Of a DNA stretch of 64,000 nucleotides, positions 11,191 through 23,174 are shown in pieces. Under the pieces are notes generated by a model. That model searched no databases. It had not been told where the DNA came from and saw nothing but the letters and a program-made list of their open reading frames with translations. Position numbers and translations under genes: made by a program. Each line of letters begins with the position of its first letter. Within the stretch, counting starts at the first letter, position 1. The stretch is from Jaltomata sinuosa. Lineage: Eukaryota > Streptophyta > Magnoliopsida > Solanales > Solanaceae. The DNA lies in contig QJPP01003108.1 of the NCBI GenBank assembly GCA_003996215.1, positions 124,001-188,000 on the forward strand, in the 5' to 3' direction.

Positions 11191-11649
11191 TTGGTGTTTC
11201 TCCGTGTATCGCCCATGAAGGGCGTGATGAGATTTCGTAGGCGGGGCAAGCATAGCCCCAGGTACATTGGGCCGTTTGAGATTCTTCAGAGGGTTGGTAG
11301 CGTTGCCTATCAGTTAGTCTTGCCTCTGATGTTTTCAGCTATACATCCTGTATTTCATGTTTCAATGTTGCGTCGGTATGTCCCAGATGAGTCGCATGTG
11401 TTGCAGTGGGATTCAGTTCAGTTGGGTGAGGGTTTAACCTTTGTTGAGGAGCCGACAACTATTTTGGCCAGAGCTGTCAGGAGATTTAGGTCTCGAGAGA
11501 TCCCGGTTGTTAAGATTCAGTGGAGGCACCGTCCAGTAGAGGAGGCTACCTGGGAGACAGAGAGAGATATGCGGGCTCAGTATCCACAGTTGTTTGAGCC
11601 TTCAGGTACCCCCTTGACCTTGACTTTCGAGGACGAAAGTCCTTTTTAG
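11191..11649 (+). pseudogene. E1 integrase C-terminus with chromodomain
   Basis: An open 152-residue segment begins with the integrase C-terminal GPFEIL...VAYQLVLP...HPVFHVSML block. It ends with a chromodomain: EEPTTILARAVRRFRSREIP, VVKIQWRHRPVEEATWE and MRAQYPQLF. Chromodomains of chromoviruses bind modified histone tails and steer integration to heterochromatin, which fits the self-nesting here. The stop TAG lies 10 bases before the 3' LTR. Confidence 0.9.
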
Positions 11650-11659
11650 TAGTGGATGA

Positions 11660-14600
11660 TGTAATGACCCTTCCGGCTATTTCCACATAAACGTTTTCCT
11701 TGTACCGTTAGAGCTTGTTTGTAGTGGCCCCAAGTCATTTAAGGCTTGTCGGGACCGGTATTTTGGTGCCGGGGCCATTTGTTTGGTCGTATGATAAGTT
11801 TTGAAGTCAAGCAAGTCGGCAAAAGTTATCGTAAGTTTCTTTAATAAATTTTCTGAACTTTGGGTAAAATGTCTCAGAGCTTTTCTCTCAGTACATAAAG
11901 AGTTAGAAGTCCCCCAAAATACCAAATCGAAGGTCTATGAGTCTAGTTTCCAACGCACAAAACCTCACATCCAACTGACCTCGGAGTAAAGAGTTATGAC
12001 TGTTTTACCGCGGACTGTCTGGCAGAAACTGGGTAGCGAACCGGGTCGCGAACCGGGTGGGGTCAAGATCTATTTTAAGCCTCAACTTCACGTTTTAAAA
12101 CGCCATTTCAGTTCTAAAACAGTGAGAAAACATAAGGGAGGGTTCCAAGAGAGTTCTTGAGTATCAAAATCGTGCGATGGTGTATTGCGAACCTAAATTT
12201 AAGAATTTTATTAGCATCGCGCGTATAAGAATTTTATTAGCATCGCGCGTATAGTTGAAAATATTTTATTTTTAAGTTATATTTTTTATTACCTTTTTAA
12301 AGTATTCTAATGTGTATGAAAAATACTTTTGTTATGACATAATTGTGTATGTATTTATTTTATAAGGTTTTTATACATTGTATTATTTTAACGGAGATAG
12401 TAAATTTAGTTATGTAAAATTATTATTATAATATGTTTGAAATAATTTTCTATTAATTATGGTATATTTAAAAAGTTATATTTATTTTACCACGAATTTA
12501 TTCAATACCCGAATACATACATAACGGGATGGAAATAATTAAAATGTTGCTACCTCCACAACACGTGGAGGTGAGGCAAAGCAACCAACATATTTGTAGC
12601 TACTAGGCGTCTAATACCCGCATATAATATTATTTTATTAAAACTATTCTAGCATTTAATGCTAAAGGTAGACTTGACATATATGTTTCTTCCATTTTCA
12701 CATTCACTTTTGCATGGTGAGTAGTATAGCCTCTTTTCTGTTAAACATGCTTCATACAAATATATATACGCATATGTTAAAGAAGAGTTATTGTGGCGCT
12801 ATATTTTGATCTTCGGAAGAAAATTAATTATCTAAGTGAAGTTATTCAAGCCCGAGTTTGAGTTTGATTTCGTGTTGAAGCTTTTATTCGAAGAGGTTCA
12901 AGCTTGTCATCGGACGACAGGTAGGTTACGGTTTAAACTCCCTAGATTTAGCATATATCGGATAAAATTGTATTAATGGGCATCCTTGGGTTGGTTTATT
13001 AGGTTGGTACCACAGACCTCGACCGCTTTATTCATGTCCGCCTACTTTTGTTCCTCTGTTGCTTGTAGTACTTGCCGATATATTTTATTTACCCTTGTGG
13101 TCCTGTGAGGCATTGTTGACTCTGGAACATAGAAGGTGGGATTTTGGGAATGTCCGCGAGTCCTGGGCATTGAATTATCCTTCTAGGCTGGTTATGCTTG
13201 CTGAGTAGCTATGGGCCTGTGCAGGGTCGATAGGTTGATTGTGAGCTGCTGGGCAGCTATTGTGTTTGATCATACCATTTACATGCATATAAAGAGGTTT
13301 TATCCATGTTTTACTACGGTTTGGGTTTCGGGCCTACTGACACTATTTTCTAAACCTTGAATGGCCCCGGGGGCCCCTTTTTTATGAGAATAAATTGGAA
13401 ATGGTTTGATTTAACTTGTGAATATTCTTGGGTAAAAGAAAGTAAAATTATGATTTAAATCATCAGTTTACGATTAACGCTAGACTCGGCAGGGCCGGGG
13501 TGCTAGTTGAGTTTTCTTGCTACTTGAGATGATTTTTAGCCTCGGTCGGACCGAGCACATGAGATGACTTTCTACTGTTTCGACTCGGTTATGCCCGGGC
13601 ACCCTTGGAGGGGTTTTTGAGATATTTTCCTACTACTTTAGTCCTGGACAGGGTCTGGGCATGCATATTCGAGACTGGGTCTCTATCTTGAAATCAGACT
13701 TGCTTCCGGATGATATGTTTTGATACTGAGTTTTAGAATGGGGTCGGGGACCTCCATGAACTTTGCCATCCGGGCCTGGGGCTTCGGGCTGCGTGTGCCG
13801 GAGGAAGGGTATACGGTGGAGTAGAGGTATACGGGCAGTGTCCTTCCATGGAACCTACCTGAGGTACATACATAGATACCATTTCACTTGAGACCTTCAT
13901 GAATCATATCATTCATTGTTTGAGGCTCAACTCTTGTTTGTTGTTTGTTGATTGTATGCTCCGGTATTATGGGATGCCGGAGGGTTTGTTTTCACTTGTT
14001 TGTGTTCCTCGGTTGTATGGGCGGTCGGGGGACTGTAGGTAGACTCTTGCTATTTACTTGTAGAATTGTTCCCTATTACGGTTAATTATGAAATTGGTTA
14101 CTGCTAGACTGTTAGTTTCTGGATTGAGATTGATATGATTGGTTGAGTTTGATTCATGTCCCTGAGCATGCCTATCATCACTCTTTTCCTCTTCTTACAC
14201 TTGAGGTTACCGGTATACCGTCCATTTTGTAAACTTATTATGTATACACTGTTATTGCAAGGACCCCAGGTGCGTTGTTTCTTACTTTCACCTGTGCCTA
14301 TGATGTATATATTTTGCTTGCTGGCCTCACATGTGGTTCTGTTGATTTCCCTATGGGCTAGTTCCTGTGTACCCTTTCGTTGATTTATGTGACTACTTGC
14401 TTCTGTTCTGTCTGTTACTACGCTTTTATCTTATATGTGCCCAGTCGGCCTATGATACCTACTGGGTACCTTATGCTTTGCATTTGGTGCTCACCCTACC
14501 CCCCTGAATCTTTGGGTGCAGATCCTAGCGTGGGCCATCGCCGTTAGATCGCTGTGATTCGTGCTTGGAGATCTATTGGGGACTACTTCAGACTGAGGGT

Positions 14601-14917
14601 GAGCTCTTGGCGATCGGAGCTTAGCTTTAGTTTATCTTTTGCTTTATGTACTCTATTACCATTCAGAGACATCTGTATATATTGTTTTGGATCGTTTGCA
14701 CTCCATGTATGTAGTTTTGGCTCTATACTATGATACCAGGTCTTGGGGTTTGGTTTAGTTTCCGCATATGTGTATATATATACCTGTTATCTATTCTCTT
14801 CATCTTGTTCCCTTATTTGTTAGATAGTAGCCCATTACTAACTGTCCTGGGCTAGGGGATTGGTTCACCTACCGGGGGTTGTAGGTGCCATCATGACCGA
14901 GAAATCGGGTCTTGACA
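11660..14917 (+). repeat. E1 3' LTR
   Basis: It starts TGTAATGACCC and ends CTTGACA before the target duplication GGAGG. It is about 3.26 kb against 3.23 kb for the 5' LTR. A 26-bp tandem duplication (12201-12226 and 12227-12252, containing GCATCGCGCGTAT) is unique to it, and it lacks about 20 bases present near 5360 in the 5' LTR. The conserved donor-like site is at 12915-12926. Confidence 0.94.
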
Positions 14918-16244
14918 GGAGGCCCACAACCCAAAATTAGAAATGGGAAGAAGCACGATGATCAGAATAATACCAAGAGAGCATTCCCCAAAAATGAGCA
15001 AATTTAGCCAAGAGAAGGGGATCAAAACAACCTGCTCAAGTAATGAATTAAAGAAGGAATTTCAAGAATAAATCGGAAATTAACGCAAAAAACTACATAC
15101 CACGATGAGATGAAATACACCAAGAAGTGAATTCACCGAACGCGTGAACATGCAAGCCAAAACGAGCAGATTCTACAAGGAATTTCTCCAAGCTTTAAAA
15201 ATCACAACAATGGAGGTTAAATCATGGGGAAGAAGCCTTTGGGAAAGAAGAAAGCTTACCAAATCGAAGAGGGAGCAAGACTAATCGATATATTGAAGAA
15301 TTCCCCAAATCTTATATCAATTTTGGAGCAGATTCTAATGAGAGAAATAGTTTTTAGAGAGGAGAGGCACTGAAAGGATGGATGGAAAAATGAAGAAAGA
15401 GAATTTTATAGGCCTGGGAGCAGGCCACCGCTATCGCGCTAAAGGAGCGCAATCGCATTGAAAAGTGGCCAGGATCTTGGGTGTTATCGCGCTGGCCGGG
15501 TGCGATTGTACTGAAGGCTAGGCGGCTGGCTATAATTATCGCGCTGCCTAGGCGTTATCGCGCCGAAGGCCACCAGAAAAAGAAAAACCAGCAACAGCTA
15601 AAACTTCTATAGGGCATTCCGGGCACAATCGAAGTCTGGTACTCAAAAACCAATAATGCTATTAGAGTGGAAACGATGTTCCGAACTCAATGGAATCAAT
15701 AAAACTTCAAAACGAGGTCATATCGGAGGAATGTTGACCCAAGTCAACACTAACTAATGCCAACCAACCATCCAAAATAAGCTCGGCTCACCCGAGACCC
15801 AAACCAACCAACTACCTTACACAAACATGGCATTACAGAGCTAACAACACTGATGGAATTTCCATCCGAGGCTGTCTTCTCCAAATGTTGACCAAAGTCA
15901 ACCAAACAAGCCCAATTGGCTTGAAAATACAGAACGAGAGAGAATTCTAAGCTGGAAAGCTCCCGGATCTCGACCAAAGGTCAAACTAGACCAAAGTCCA
16001 CGTTCCAGAGCTAACGAAACTATCAAAATTTTATTCCGAGAATGATTTCTAAGAATATTTACCGCTGTCAACAATTTCCTAAGTTAAGGATTTAAAACTG
16101 GAAAACGGCCATAAAGACCAAACAAATGGCCCGAGCATCAAACTACCGGTCCCAGCAAGCCATAAATGACTTGGGGCCACTATAGGCAAGCTCTAACAGT
16201 ACAAAGAAGGCGAAGACGCGTGAATGATCGGAAGGGTCATTAAA
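14918..16244 (-). repeat. E2 3' LTR, proximal part
   Basis: Continuation of 774-3212 after E1. In reverse it starts TTTAATGACCC (TGT mutated to TTT), preceded by the tail of pol including GATGAAAGTCC. The first 150 bases match A1-type LTRs (E1), but the next 1 kb does not; instead it carries the TATCGCGCT cluster and a TATAAAATTCTC box in reverse at about 15399-15412. Confidence 0.88.
15424..15592 (-). promoter_or_regulatory. Cluster of TATCGCGCT-type repeats next to a TATA box
   Basis: Four TATCGCGC motifs and partial complements (AGCGCAATCGC, GTGCGATTG), with repeated GGCCACCAG/GGCCAGG words, lie in an otherwise AT-rich region. In LTR orientation the cluster sits directly upstream of GGCCTATAAAATTCTC. 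The counterparts are 21446-21600 and 54868-54955. Confidence 0.6.
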
Positions 16245-18519
16245 TCATCCGCTACTAAAAAGGACTTTCATCCTCAAAAGTCAAGAAAGAAGGAAATAGT
16301 AGAGACTCAAGAACTGCAGATACAAAGCCTGCACCAATCTCTCGGACAGCTCAGCTAGCCTCCTCGACCAGACGACACCCAACAGATGAAACCAGGAAAA
16401 GCAACCAAGCCTTTACTACTTACTAGCCAACTAGATCCCAACTTTTAACTCTAATACTCCAAAGGCTTATCAACCAAACCGAACCTTAAGAACCTCAACC
16501 AAAAAGCACAAACACAATATCGAAACCAAGAAGAACAAAGACAATCAACACCCAGAACTGAATCTCTGCTAGGAGTGTGGTAAGCATACCACATAGTCCA
16601 TAACCAACAACTAAGCTTCAAGCTCTAGAAGTACCATCGTTGCACCAAATACTCGAACACCATTCAGATTTAAGATCACCTTACTAGTCTTACCTCGGGA
16701 AGAAGTCCACCATGCCGCAAATATCAAGTCCAAACACCCTGTAAGCAAAAAAAGGTTGTCTGAAGACTAAGGTCACCACCTAGTTGTTGGCAAAGTCTTA
16801 ACCTTCTAACTCACCCCTTTGGCTCAGAAGCAACGCTCCACTGTATCTGCACACAAACCAATAAATCTGAAGCATACAACATACCAAACTTCTGGTCCAC
16901 ACTAGCCAAGTCTAACCAATGCTGGAATCCCACACAACAGACCACCACTCAAAGAGTCTACCAAATGAAGCTTTCAACCCTCGAAATACAAAGGTGACCA
17001 TCAAACTCAATGTACTATCGGGACCTAATGTAGCCCTACCAGCTTTAACCCGTACATCCTGATCACATACAATACACCACCGCTGATTGAACAAACTTAC
17101 GCCACTGAATATGTCCAACTAAGGTAGAATGGACCCCGTACTGACAAGAACACAACTGGGAGCTAGAATGTCCAGCCTAATCAACTGGTTAGCCAAGGAC
17201 AGGATGTCCAAGGACAACTACCACTCCAAAACTGAAATAGGGAAGATAAGTTGTCCGAACTCACTGCCTTCCGACCCCAGAAGCTGCAACCAAAGAGAAC
17301 TATCCATCAACCATGTGAAGTAGTCTACTAGCCCATGATTCTAGAACCTAATTCCAATTAACCAACCAATGCTTCTGTTGAGTCCACCAGTAGACGCATA
17401 CGCTACCGATGAATACTCAGGAACCAGAGCCAACTAAGCTTTGAATGTACCAACTACCTAATCAGTAGATGCTACTGAAACTTGGTTCCCCCAAAGAGTA
17501 TAACAAGGGAACCACAATCGATGCAACAAGCTTCCAAAGGTAGTATTGGAAATGTCCACTACCCCGAAACCTTATTAGCGGAAAATCTGACCTCAAACTT
17601 ATAGAAGGAAATGCCACTGCAATCTGTATTTGGTCGATTAAATTCACCCATACACAAGCTGAAGCAAACCCTCAGTTGTTACCTCAGTCAGCTACATGAA
17701 TAGATATACGAAAATAAGTCATCTCCCTCCTTTTTCAACTACCCAGAACCCTTCCTTAGCATACATTGAACCTTACAAACACTTTCAAAGATGCACCCAA
17801 CCTGACAGACTCCTTTTCAAAAGACTATAGAGCTGTTTCTTTTACTCTCACATCCTTTACAAGTAGTACTCGATGAGGCAGGGAAAAGAATAGGTCGAAT
17901 GCCCAACTCAGCCAGAGTACCACGAACACAACTCAACCAAGATAATGAGGATCAACTCTAACCCCTCAGGAAGAGCAAAATCATCTAGTACCCGCTTGCA
18001 TAACCAACACCAATCTCCTTAAGACAAAACAACAATCTTTGGCACATAACCATCGGTATCACACCAAACCAACAGAAGGACTTTTTGCAAACGCTGGAGA
18101 ATGGCCTAGGAAACAACCCTCTAGAACCGCTAGAAAAGAACGAGGACTTAACCCAAGTCTAAAACCAAAACGAAACTTGAAACAAAACCAACCAAGAAAG
18201 AGGCTAACAAGACTTACTCACGAGTCCCAACTCGGGGTAAACACCTCTCATGGACAAAATACCACATCCACTACTAAAGAATAATCTATCGAGAAATACA
18301 CGCATAAACACTACAATTCAAGTAGTAAAACAACTAAACAAAGAACATGTAGGTATATAAGCAAAAACACAAAAAGAGATGGGTAGATACGCAAAGCGAA
18401 CAATGTTATCACCAACTGAAGGTAAATAGAGTCGTACCTAGAGTAACAACATCGGGAATCTCTACCTCTGGCCTACTAAGAGAGGCATCAGAGTGACAAT
18501 GTCTATCTCTAGACTGAGT
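16245..18519 (-). pseudogene. E2 internal region with pol remnants
   Basis: The first 90 bases on the pol-terminal side still match the E1 pol end, with a chromodomain remnant (GTCGAGGAGGCTAGCTG in reverse near 16345) and the terminal GGATGAAAGTCCTTTTTAG. The rest is about 2.2 kb with no frame longer than 81 codons on either strand. I cannot see protease, RT or integrase motifs. It could be pol decayed beyond reading by eye or unrelated filler of a non-autonomous element. Confidence 0.5.
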
Positions 18520-19440
18520 AGTCAAAGCTGAAGGCTCGATTGTCTCTCGCTGGGGACAATCTCTAAAAAAGTGAACAACCAATCCAAAATCAGAACACCC
18601 ATGCTGACTGGGATACGTAAATATGGGGAAAGCCCTAGAAAATTGACCATGCTCATTGCACTAAAAGCAAATCCCACTGAATGAAGTTGGATGAGAAGAT
18701 CTCGTTGAACCTGACCGGCTACCATGGCCTACACACCCCGAATGTAAACCTCCAAGAACTTGACAAGTACCCTGCCTACTCTGCTCAACATGCCCTGTAT
18801 AACTACCCTCTGGAACCTGTGGAGCACCTAAAACTGGTCCACTACATAATAAGTAATGGAACAAAGCTCTAATTAAGAATACCCTACCTCGAGTGTGAGA
18901 ACCCCAAAAACTGTCCTGACAATGACGCTTCTTGCTACAACCTCCATATTCCTCATGAAATAAACCCTCAACATCCCAAGTATGATCAACTACCTGAAGA
19001 AAGGTCATCCAAACTATAACCAAGTGCTCGGTCGCTAAATGGAGTGGTGAAATCAAACCTCCAACAAAACCCTGAACTCTCTCAAACTCTGAAGGCACAG
19101 TCCTAGCAGTACGCCTAACCATATCGTGAAATCCTGCTTCATACTCCAAAACCAACATACCACCCTATTGAAGAACTGAAAGCTCAACTGTAAATCACCG
19201 CTCAAAGAATCGGGTACTGCCGTAACTTGAGGTACTAAAGTACCCACTAAAGGACTCAGAGCCCTAGTCGTGGTGTCCTGAAGAACTGGGGTAGTATGAA
19301 TCCCAAATAGAGGCTGGGCTGGCCGCATAACCCCGATTTGATGCAGTATACTCCCACTCTGAAATCCTGGCACTGATAGAAGCAATGAAGCAATAGGCAC
19401 AAAAGCCTCGACAACACCCGCTGTCGTACCCGTCTTAGGA
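18520..19440 (-). pseudogene. E2 gag remnant
   Basis: The recognisable gag core reads EYEAGFHDMVRRTAR, then FERVQGFVGGL, LATEHLVIV and QVVDHTWDVEGL (within 18880-19150). Its chromovirus gag character comes from the YE..FH and F..GL spacing. An upstream proline/leucine-rich part is at 19053-19400. Downstream there are two degraded knuckles: one keeps C..C....H around a stop (about 18630-18672) and one has the second Cys changed to Phe (CSDFGLVVHFFRDC, about 18550-18600). At least two frameshifts separate the pieces. Confidence 0.75.
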
Positions 19441-19649
19441 ATCAGAGAAGGAATGAAACAATTGATGTTTAGAAGTCAATAAAGCCAGGAACGTATGATA
19501 AGAAGCCAAGAAGATGGAACTATTCATAGAAATTCCATGTAGCCTCCCATAGATAGGTTACGAACATCATCGTACTGATCCATGAGACTCTACATAGACA
19601 CTTGCTTCTGTGCCATAACACTGGAGAACCTAGAGCTCTGATACCAAGC
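19441..19649 (-). other. E2 leader with primer binding site
   Basis: GCTCTGATACCA at 19635-19646 is the reverse complement of the initiator-Met primer site TGGTATCAGAGC, three bases from the LTR end. The rest of the leader shows no open frame. Confidence 0.88.
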
Positions 19650-22268
19650 TTTCACGACCCGATTTCTCAGGTCATGATGGCACCTACAACCCTCTAGTAA
19701 GTAAACTAATTCATGTAGCCTAGAATGGCTAGTAATGGACTACCACCTAAGCAATACACACAATAAGAAGAAATAAGCGAGAGCAGATATATATTAAAGA
19801 CAACGCAGAAGAAATTAACTTGAATATATAGATAAGGAAACTACACCAACCCTATGACTTATTATCGATAGTGCAGAAGCTTCTAATAGAATACAAGTGC
19901 TAGAAGTAACAAAATAATAAATACAACTGTCTACGAATATACAAATAGTAACAATACAAAAGATGAGATATGGTCAAGCCCCGGTCGTCAAGCGCTCACC
20001 CTAGTACATGCCCAGAATCAAAATCGGGTCTAAAATAGTAGTACATGCCTAAAATCAAACCGGGTCTAAAATAGTAGCAGTAGTCTCAAACCCTCATGAA
20101 GGGTGCCCAGAGTGTATCTAGGTCTAAATCAGTAATCAAATCTCAAAACCCCTAAACAGGGTGCCCAACACGTATCCAGGTCTAAATATATAGTAAAACA
20201 TGTCTAGCACCTGTCCCCGTCGAGGCTAGTATCAATGTGAAATCAGGTGATAAAATCATTGTAGTATCCTCTTTATACCAAGAGGTTTCATAAAAGTCCA
20301 TACCAAAACCCTTTTACAATCATTTTACCAAAAATGGGCCCTCGAGGCCATGCAAGGTTTAGAAAATCATTATAGTAGGCCCAAAGCCAAAACAGTAGTA
20401 AAACATTCAGGGAAATCCTTTTACATGAATGATATGCTCGCAAATAATAGATTAGCCCAAAATGGCTCACAAATATTCCTATCAGCCTTGCACAGGCATA
20501 ATAAGCTCTATAGCACAAATAACTAGCCTAAATTGATATCACTATGTCCGGTACTCGCGGATATTCCAAAATATCCCATCGTCTATGGTCCAGAGACATA
20601 TGCAAAGGTTACACGGGGTCACAAGCATAATATAGCAATATTACACGAATACTATAATCAACGTAAGAATTAAATAGACAAAAAAGGTAGACATGGTCAG
20701 AGTGTACCAACCTAGAAAATCAACCAAAGGATGCTAATTAATGCAGTTATAGCCTATATAGGCAGAGTCAAGGTAGAAAAAATTATAACCTACCTGTCGT
20801 CCGATGACTAGCTGCAGGAATAATGTTGTCCAAGCTTGAACTGCTTCGAGAAGCTCCAATTTGTGAAAACACTATCAACACAATAATCTACGCGTCAAAA
20901 TAAGTGTAGTTGGGTAAAAATTATGGTCAAAAGCGGGCCCACAGGGATCACAATCCAAAATTAGAAACAGGAGGAAGCACGACGATCACAACAATACCAA
21001 GAGGTCATGCCCCAAAAATGAGCAAATTTAGCCAAGATAAGGTGCTCAAAACATCCCGCTCAAGTATTGAATTAAAGAAGGAATTTCAAGAATAAACGGG
21101 AAATTAACGTAAGAAACCACATACCATGATGAGATGACATACGCCAAGAAGTGAATTCACCGAACCTGCAAACATACAAGACAAAATGTGCAACTTCTAC
21201 AAGGAATTTCTCCAATCTTTAAGAATCACAACAATGGAGGTTAAACAATGGGGAAGAAGCCTTTGGGGAAGAAGAAAGCTTACCAAATCGAAGAGGGAGC
21301 AAGATTAATCGATGTACTGAAGAATTCCTCAAAGATTAAATAAATTTTAGAGTAGATTCTAGTTAGAGAAATGGTTTTTAGAGAGGAGAGGCATTGAAAG
21401 GAAGGCTGGAAAAACAAAGAAAGAGAATTTTATAGGCCTGGGTGCAGGCCAGCGCTATCGCGCTAAAGGAGAGCAATCGCCTTGAAGGGTGGCCAGGTGC
21501 TTGGGCCCTATCGCGCTGGCCAAGCGCGATCATGCTAAAGGCTGGGCAGCTTGCTAGAGTTATCACGCTACCCGGTTGCTATCGCGCTGAAGGCCACCAG
21601 AAGAAGAAAAACCAGCAACAACTAAAACATCTACGGGGCATTCCGGGCACAATCAGAACCTGGTACTCAAAAACCAATTATGCTAGTAGAGTGGAAACGA
21701 TGTTTTGGACTCAAAAGAATCAAAGAAACTTCCATATGAGGTCATCTCGGAGGAATTTTAACTCAAGTCAACACTAACTAACGCCAACCATACATCCGAA
21801 ATGAGACAAGCTCACCCGAGGTGCAATCCAACTAACTACCTAACACAAACTTAGTATTTTGGAGCTAACAGTGCTGACGGAATCTCCATCCGAGGCCATC
21901 TTCTATGAATGTTGACCAAAGTCAACCAAATAAGCCCAACTAGCCTAAAAACATAGAACGAGAGAGAATTCCAAGCTGAAAAGCTCTAAAATTCTGACCA
22001 AAGGTCCAACTAGACCAAAGTCTTTGTTCCAGAGCTAACAGAACTGTCGGAATTCGATTCCAAGTAATATTTCTAAGAATATTTACCGAAGTCAACAATT
22101 TCCTAAGTTAAGACTCTAAAACTAGAAAGCAGCCATAAAGACCAAACAAATGGCCCAGGAACCAAACTACCAATTCCAGCAAGCCATAAATTACTTGAGG
22201 CCACTACAAGCAAGCTCTAACAGTACAAAGAAGGCGAAGACACGTGAATGACTTGAAGGGTCATTCCA
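19650..22268 (-). repeat. E2 5' LTR
   Basis: In reverse it starts TGGAATGACCC and ends GGGTCGTGAAA (ends mutated), flanked outside by CTTGG. It has the same structure as the 3' LTR but is about 2.6 kb against about 3.8 kb, so the two LTRs differ by large indels; the stretch matching 1100-1990 of the 3' LTR is missing here around 19995. The TATCGCGCT cluster is at 21446-21600, a TATA box in reverse at about 21424-21438 and the donor-like site at 20792-20800. Confidence 0.88.
21446..21600 (-). promoter_or_regulatory. TATCGCGCT cluster, E2 5' LTR copy
   Basis: Motifs CTATCGCGCT (three), TTATCACGCT and the complement AGCGCGATCA lie directly upstream (in LTR orientation) of GGCCTATAAAATTCTC. Same layout as 15424-15592. 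Confidence 0.6.
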
Positions 22269-22273
22269 CTTGG

Positions 22274-22907
22274 AGAGGCTAAGGTTTATAAGGTCCAGTG
22301 TGTGACCAAGTTAATGGAGTGGGGTGTTCCTTAATGTTTATGTTTGCAGTGGAATATGGTGAGGAAGCTTGGGAAAAGTGAATAAAATTCACGAGCTACA
22401 TATCTGGTTAGTAAGAGTTATTGATAAAGGACCTTGACTGTATAATTTTCAAGTTGTATGATTTATTTTTAGATATTTACATGATTTTATATGGCAGATT
22501 CAGGTCGATCGATGATGCCTACCAGTAGGTGTTATTTGTACTGATACTACTCTTGCTATACCATTTGGGTATAGTCTGGTTGCAGGATCAATTGATATTT
22601 TTGGGTGAAGATGATGGTGATCTCCAACATCTTCTACTCATCTCTTCCTATGGTAGAAGCTATGTCTTATTTTTGTCTATTCTCTTAGTAGGTCTTGTAC
22701 CTATTTAGACTAGTTCCTAAGGAGGGGGTCGGTTTTATCTTTAAAGGATTTCATTATATCCAAAGTTTTGATATTGGTTTTTATTTTATTAAGGCAAATT
22801 TTCATGTTTCTTATTTACTTTCACATACCTATTTTGATCGGGTGGTAAGGGTTATTCTATCTAGGTGATTTAGAGTACGTGCACGACCCGGTAGTTAAGT
22901 CATGATA
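22274..22907 (+). repeat. LTR of family B, right part
   Basis: Continuation of 1-773 after E2. It matches the 3' part of the LTR at 59041-61537: GATGATGCCTACCAGTA, GGGTATAGTCTGGTTGCAGG, GACTAGTTCCTA and the end CACGACCCGGTAG...CATGATA. No primer site follows; the sequence passes directly into minus-strand copia coding sequence, so this is the outer (3') end of an element or a solo LTR. Confidence 0.82.
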
Positions 22908-23174
22908 GGGTTGTTTTTCATGTAGCTCATCAAGTGGTGGTGGCTCTTGAACATGTATCTCTTTAAATAATTAATGAGAATTTGTCTGATTTGCATTCAA
23001 GTGTCCAATGTATAAAGGTACCACATGTGGTTTCCTTATTTCTTATAATTCCACCACTTGAGTTGAACCACTCCCACTTACTTCATGTTCCTAAAAAAAA
23101 TTAACATTTCTAGCCTCAAGAATTTTAGGAGAAAGAGACGGACAATAAAATCTAAATCCTTTAGATTTAATCAC
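22908..23174 (-). pseudogene. Host copia element: integrase-RT linker fragment
   Basis: The reverse reading gives the copia motif around KSKGFRFYCPS, then a block like ILEARNVNF and SGSGSTQVV, with changes of frame. In Ty1/copia polyproteins this block lies between the integrase core and RT. It joins the fragment at 24757 once element F is removed, and the frame is continuous across that join. RT itself must lie left of the window. Confidence 0.8.

Larger units (their letters stand above)
6653..11649 (+). pseudogene. E1 gag-pol polyprotein, inactivated
   Basis: One long reading frame from ATGGTTCGTATG to TAG at 11647-11649, with the order gag, CCHC knuckle, protease, RT, RNase H, integrase, chromodomain: a gypsy chromovirus polyprotein. 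It is broken by in-frame stops at 6725, 7193, 7283, 7574, 8180, 8552, 9354, 9369, 10242, 10611 and 11031, and by single-base insertions near 9200 (within RT) and near 11180 (after the integrase core). Several stops look like CGA to TGA, CAG to TAG or TGG to TAG changes, as expected from deamination of methylated cytosine on either strand. The start was chosen because the same MVRMR start occurs in E4 and the ATG directly follows an acceptor-like tract. Confidence 0.93.
3213..14917 (+). mobile_element. E1: complete Tekay-like gypsy chromovirus, plus strand
   Basis: An 11.7-kb element with both LTRs, primer site, gag-pol and 3' LTR, flanked by a perfect 5-bp duplication GGAGG (3208-3212 and 14918-14922). 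It sits inside the 3' LTR of E2, so it is younger than E2. A manual comparison of the first 400 bases of its two LTRs gives about 20 differences, roughly 5%, plus several small indels. The single gag-pol frame has eleven stops and two one-base insertions, so the copy is dead despite its complete structure. Confidence 0.95.
774..22268 (-). mobile_element. E2: gypsy LTR retrotransposon, minus strand, interrupted by E1
   Basis: Both ends are read directly: CTTGG at 769-773 and CTTGG at 22269-22273 form a perfect 5-bp target site duplication. In reverse orientation the order is 5' LTR 22268-19650, primer site 19646-19635, a degenerate internal region of about 3.4 kb, and a 3' LTR 16244-14918 continuing at 3212-774 after the nested E1. 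The ends follow the gypsy pattern TGT...ACA with mutations. The internal region is shorter than the roughly 5.2 kb of E1; gag can be recognised but pol is nearly gone, so the element was probably mobilised in trans or has decayed heavily. Confidence 0.9.
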
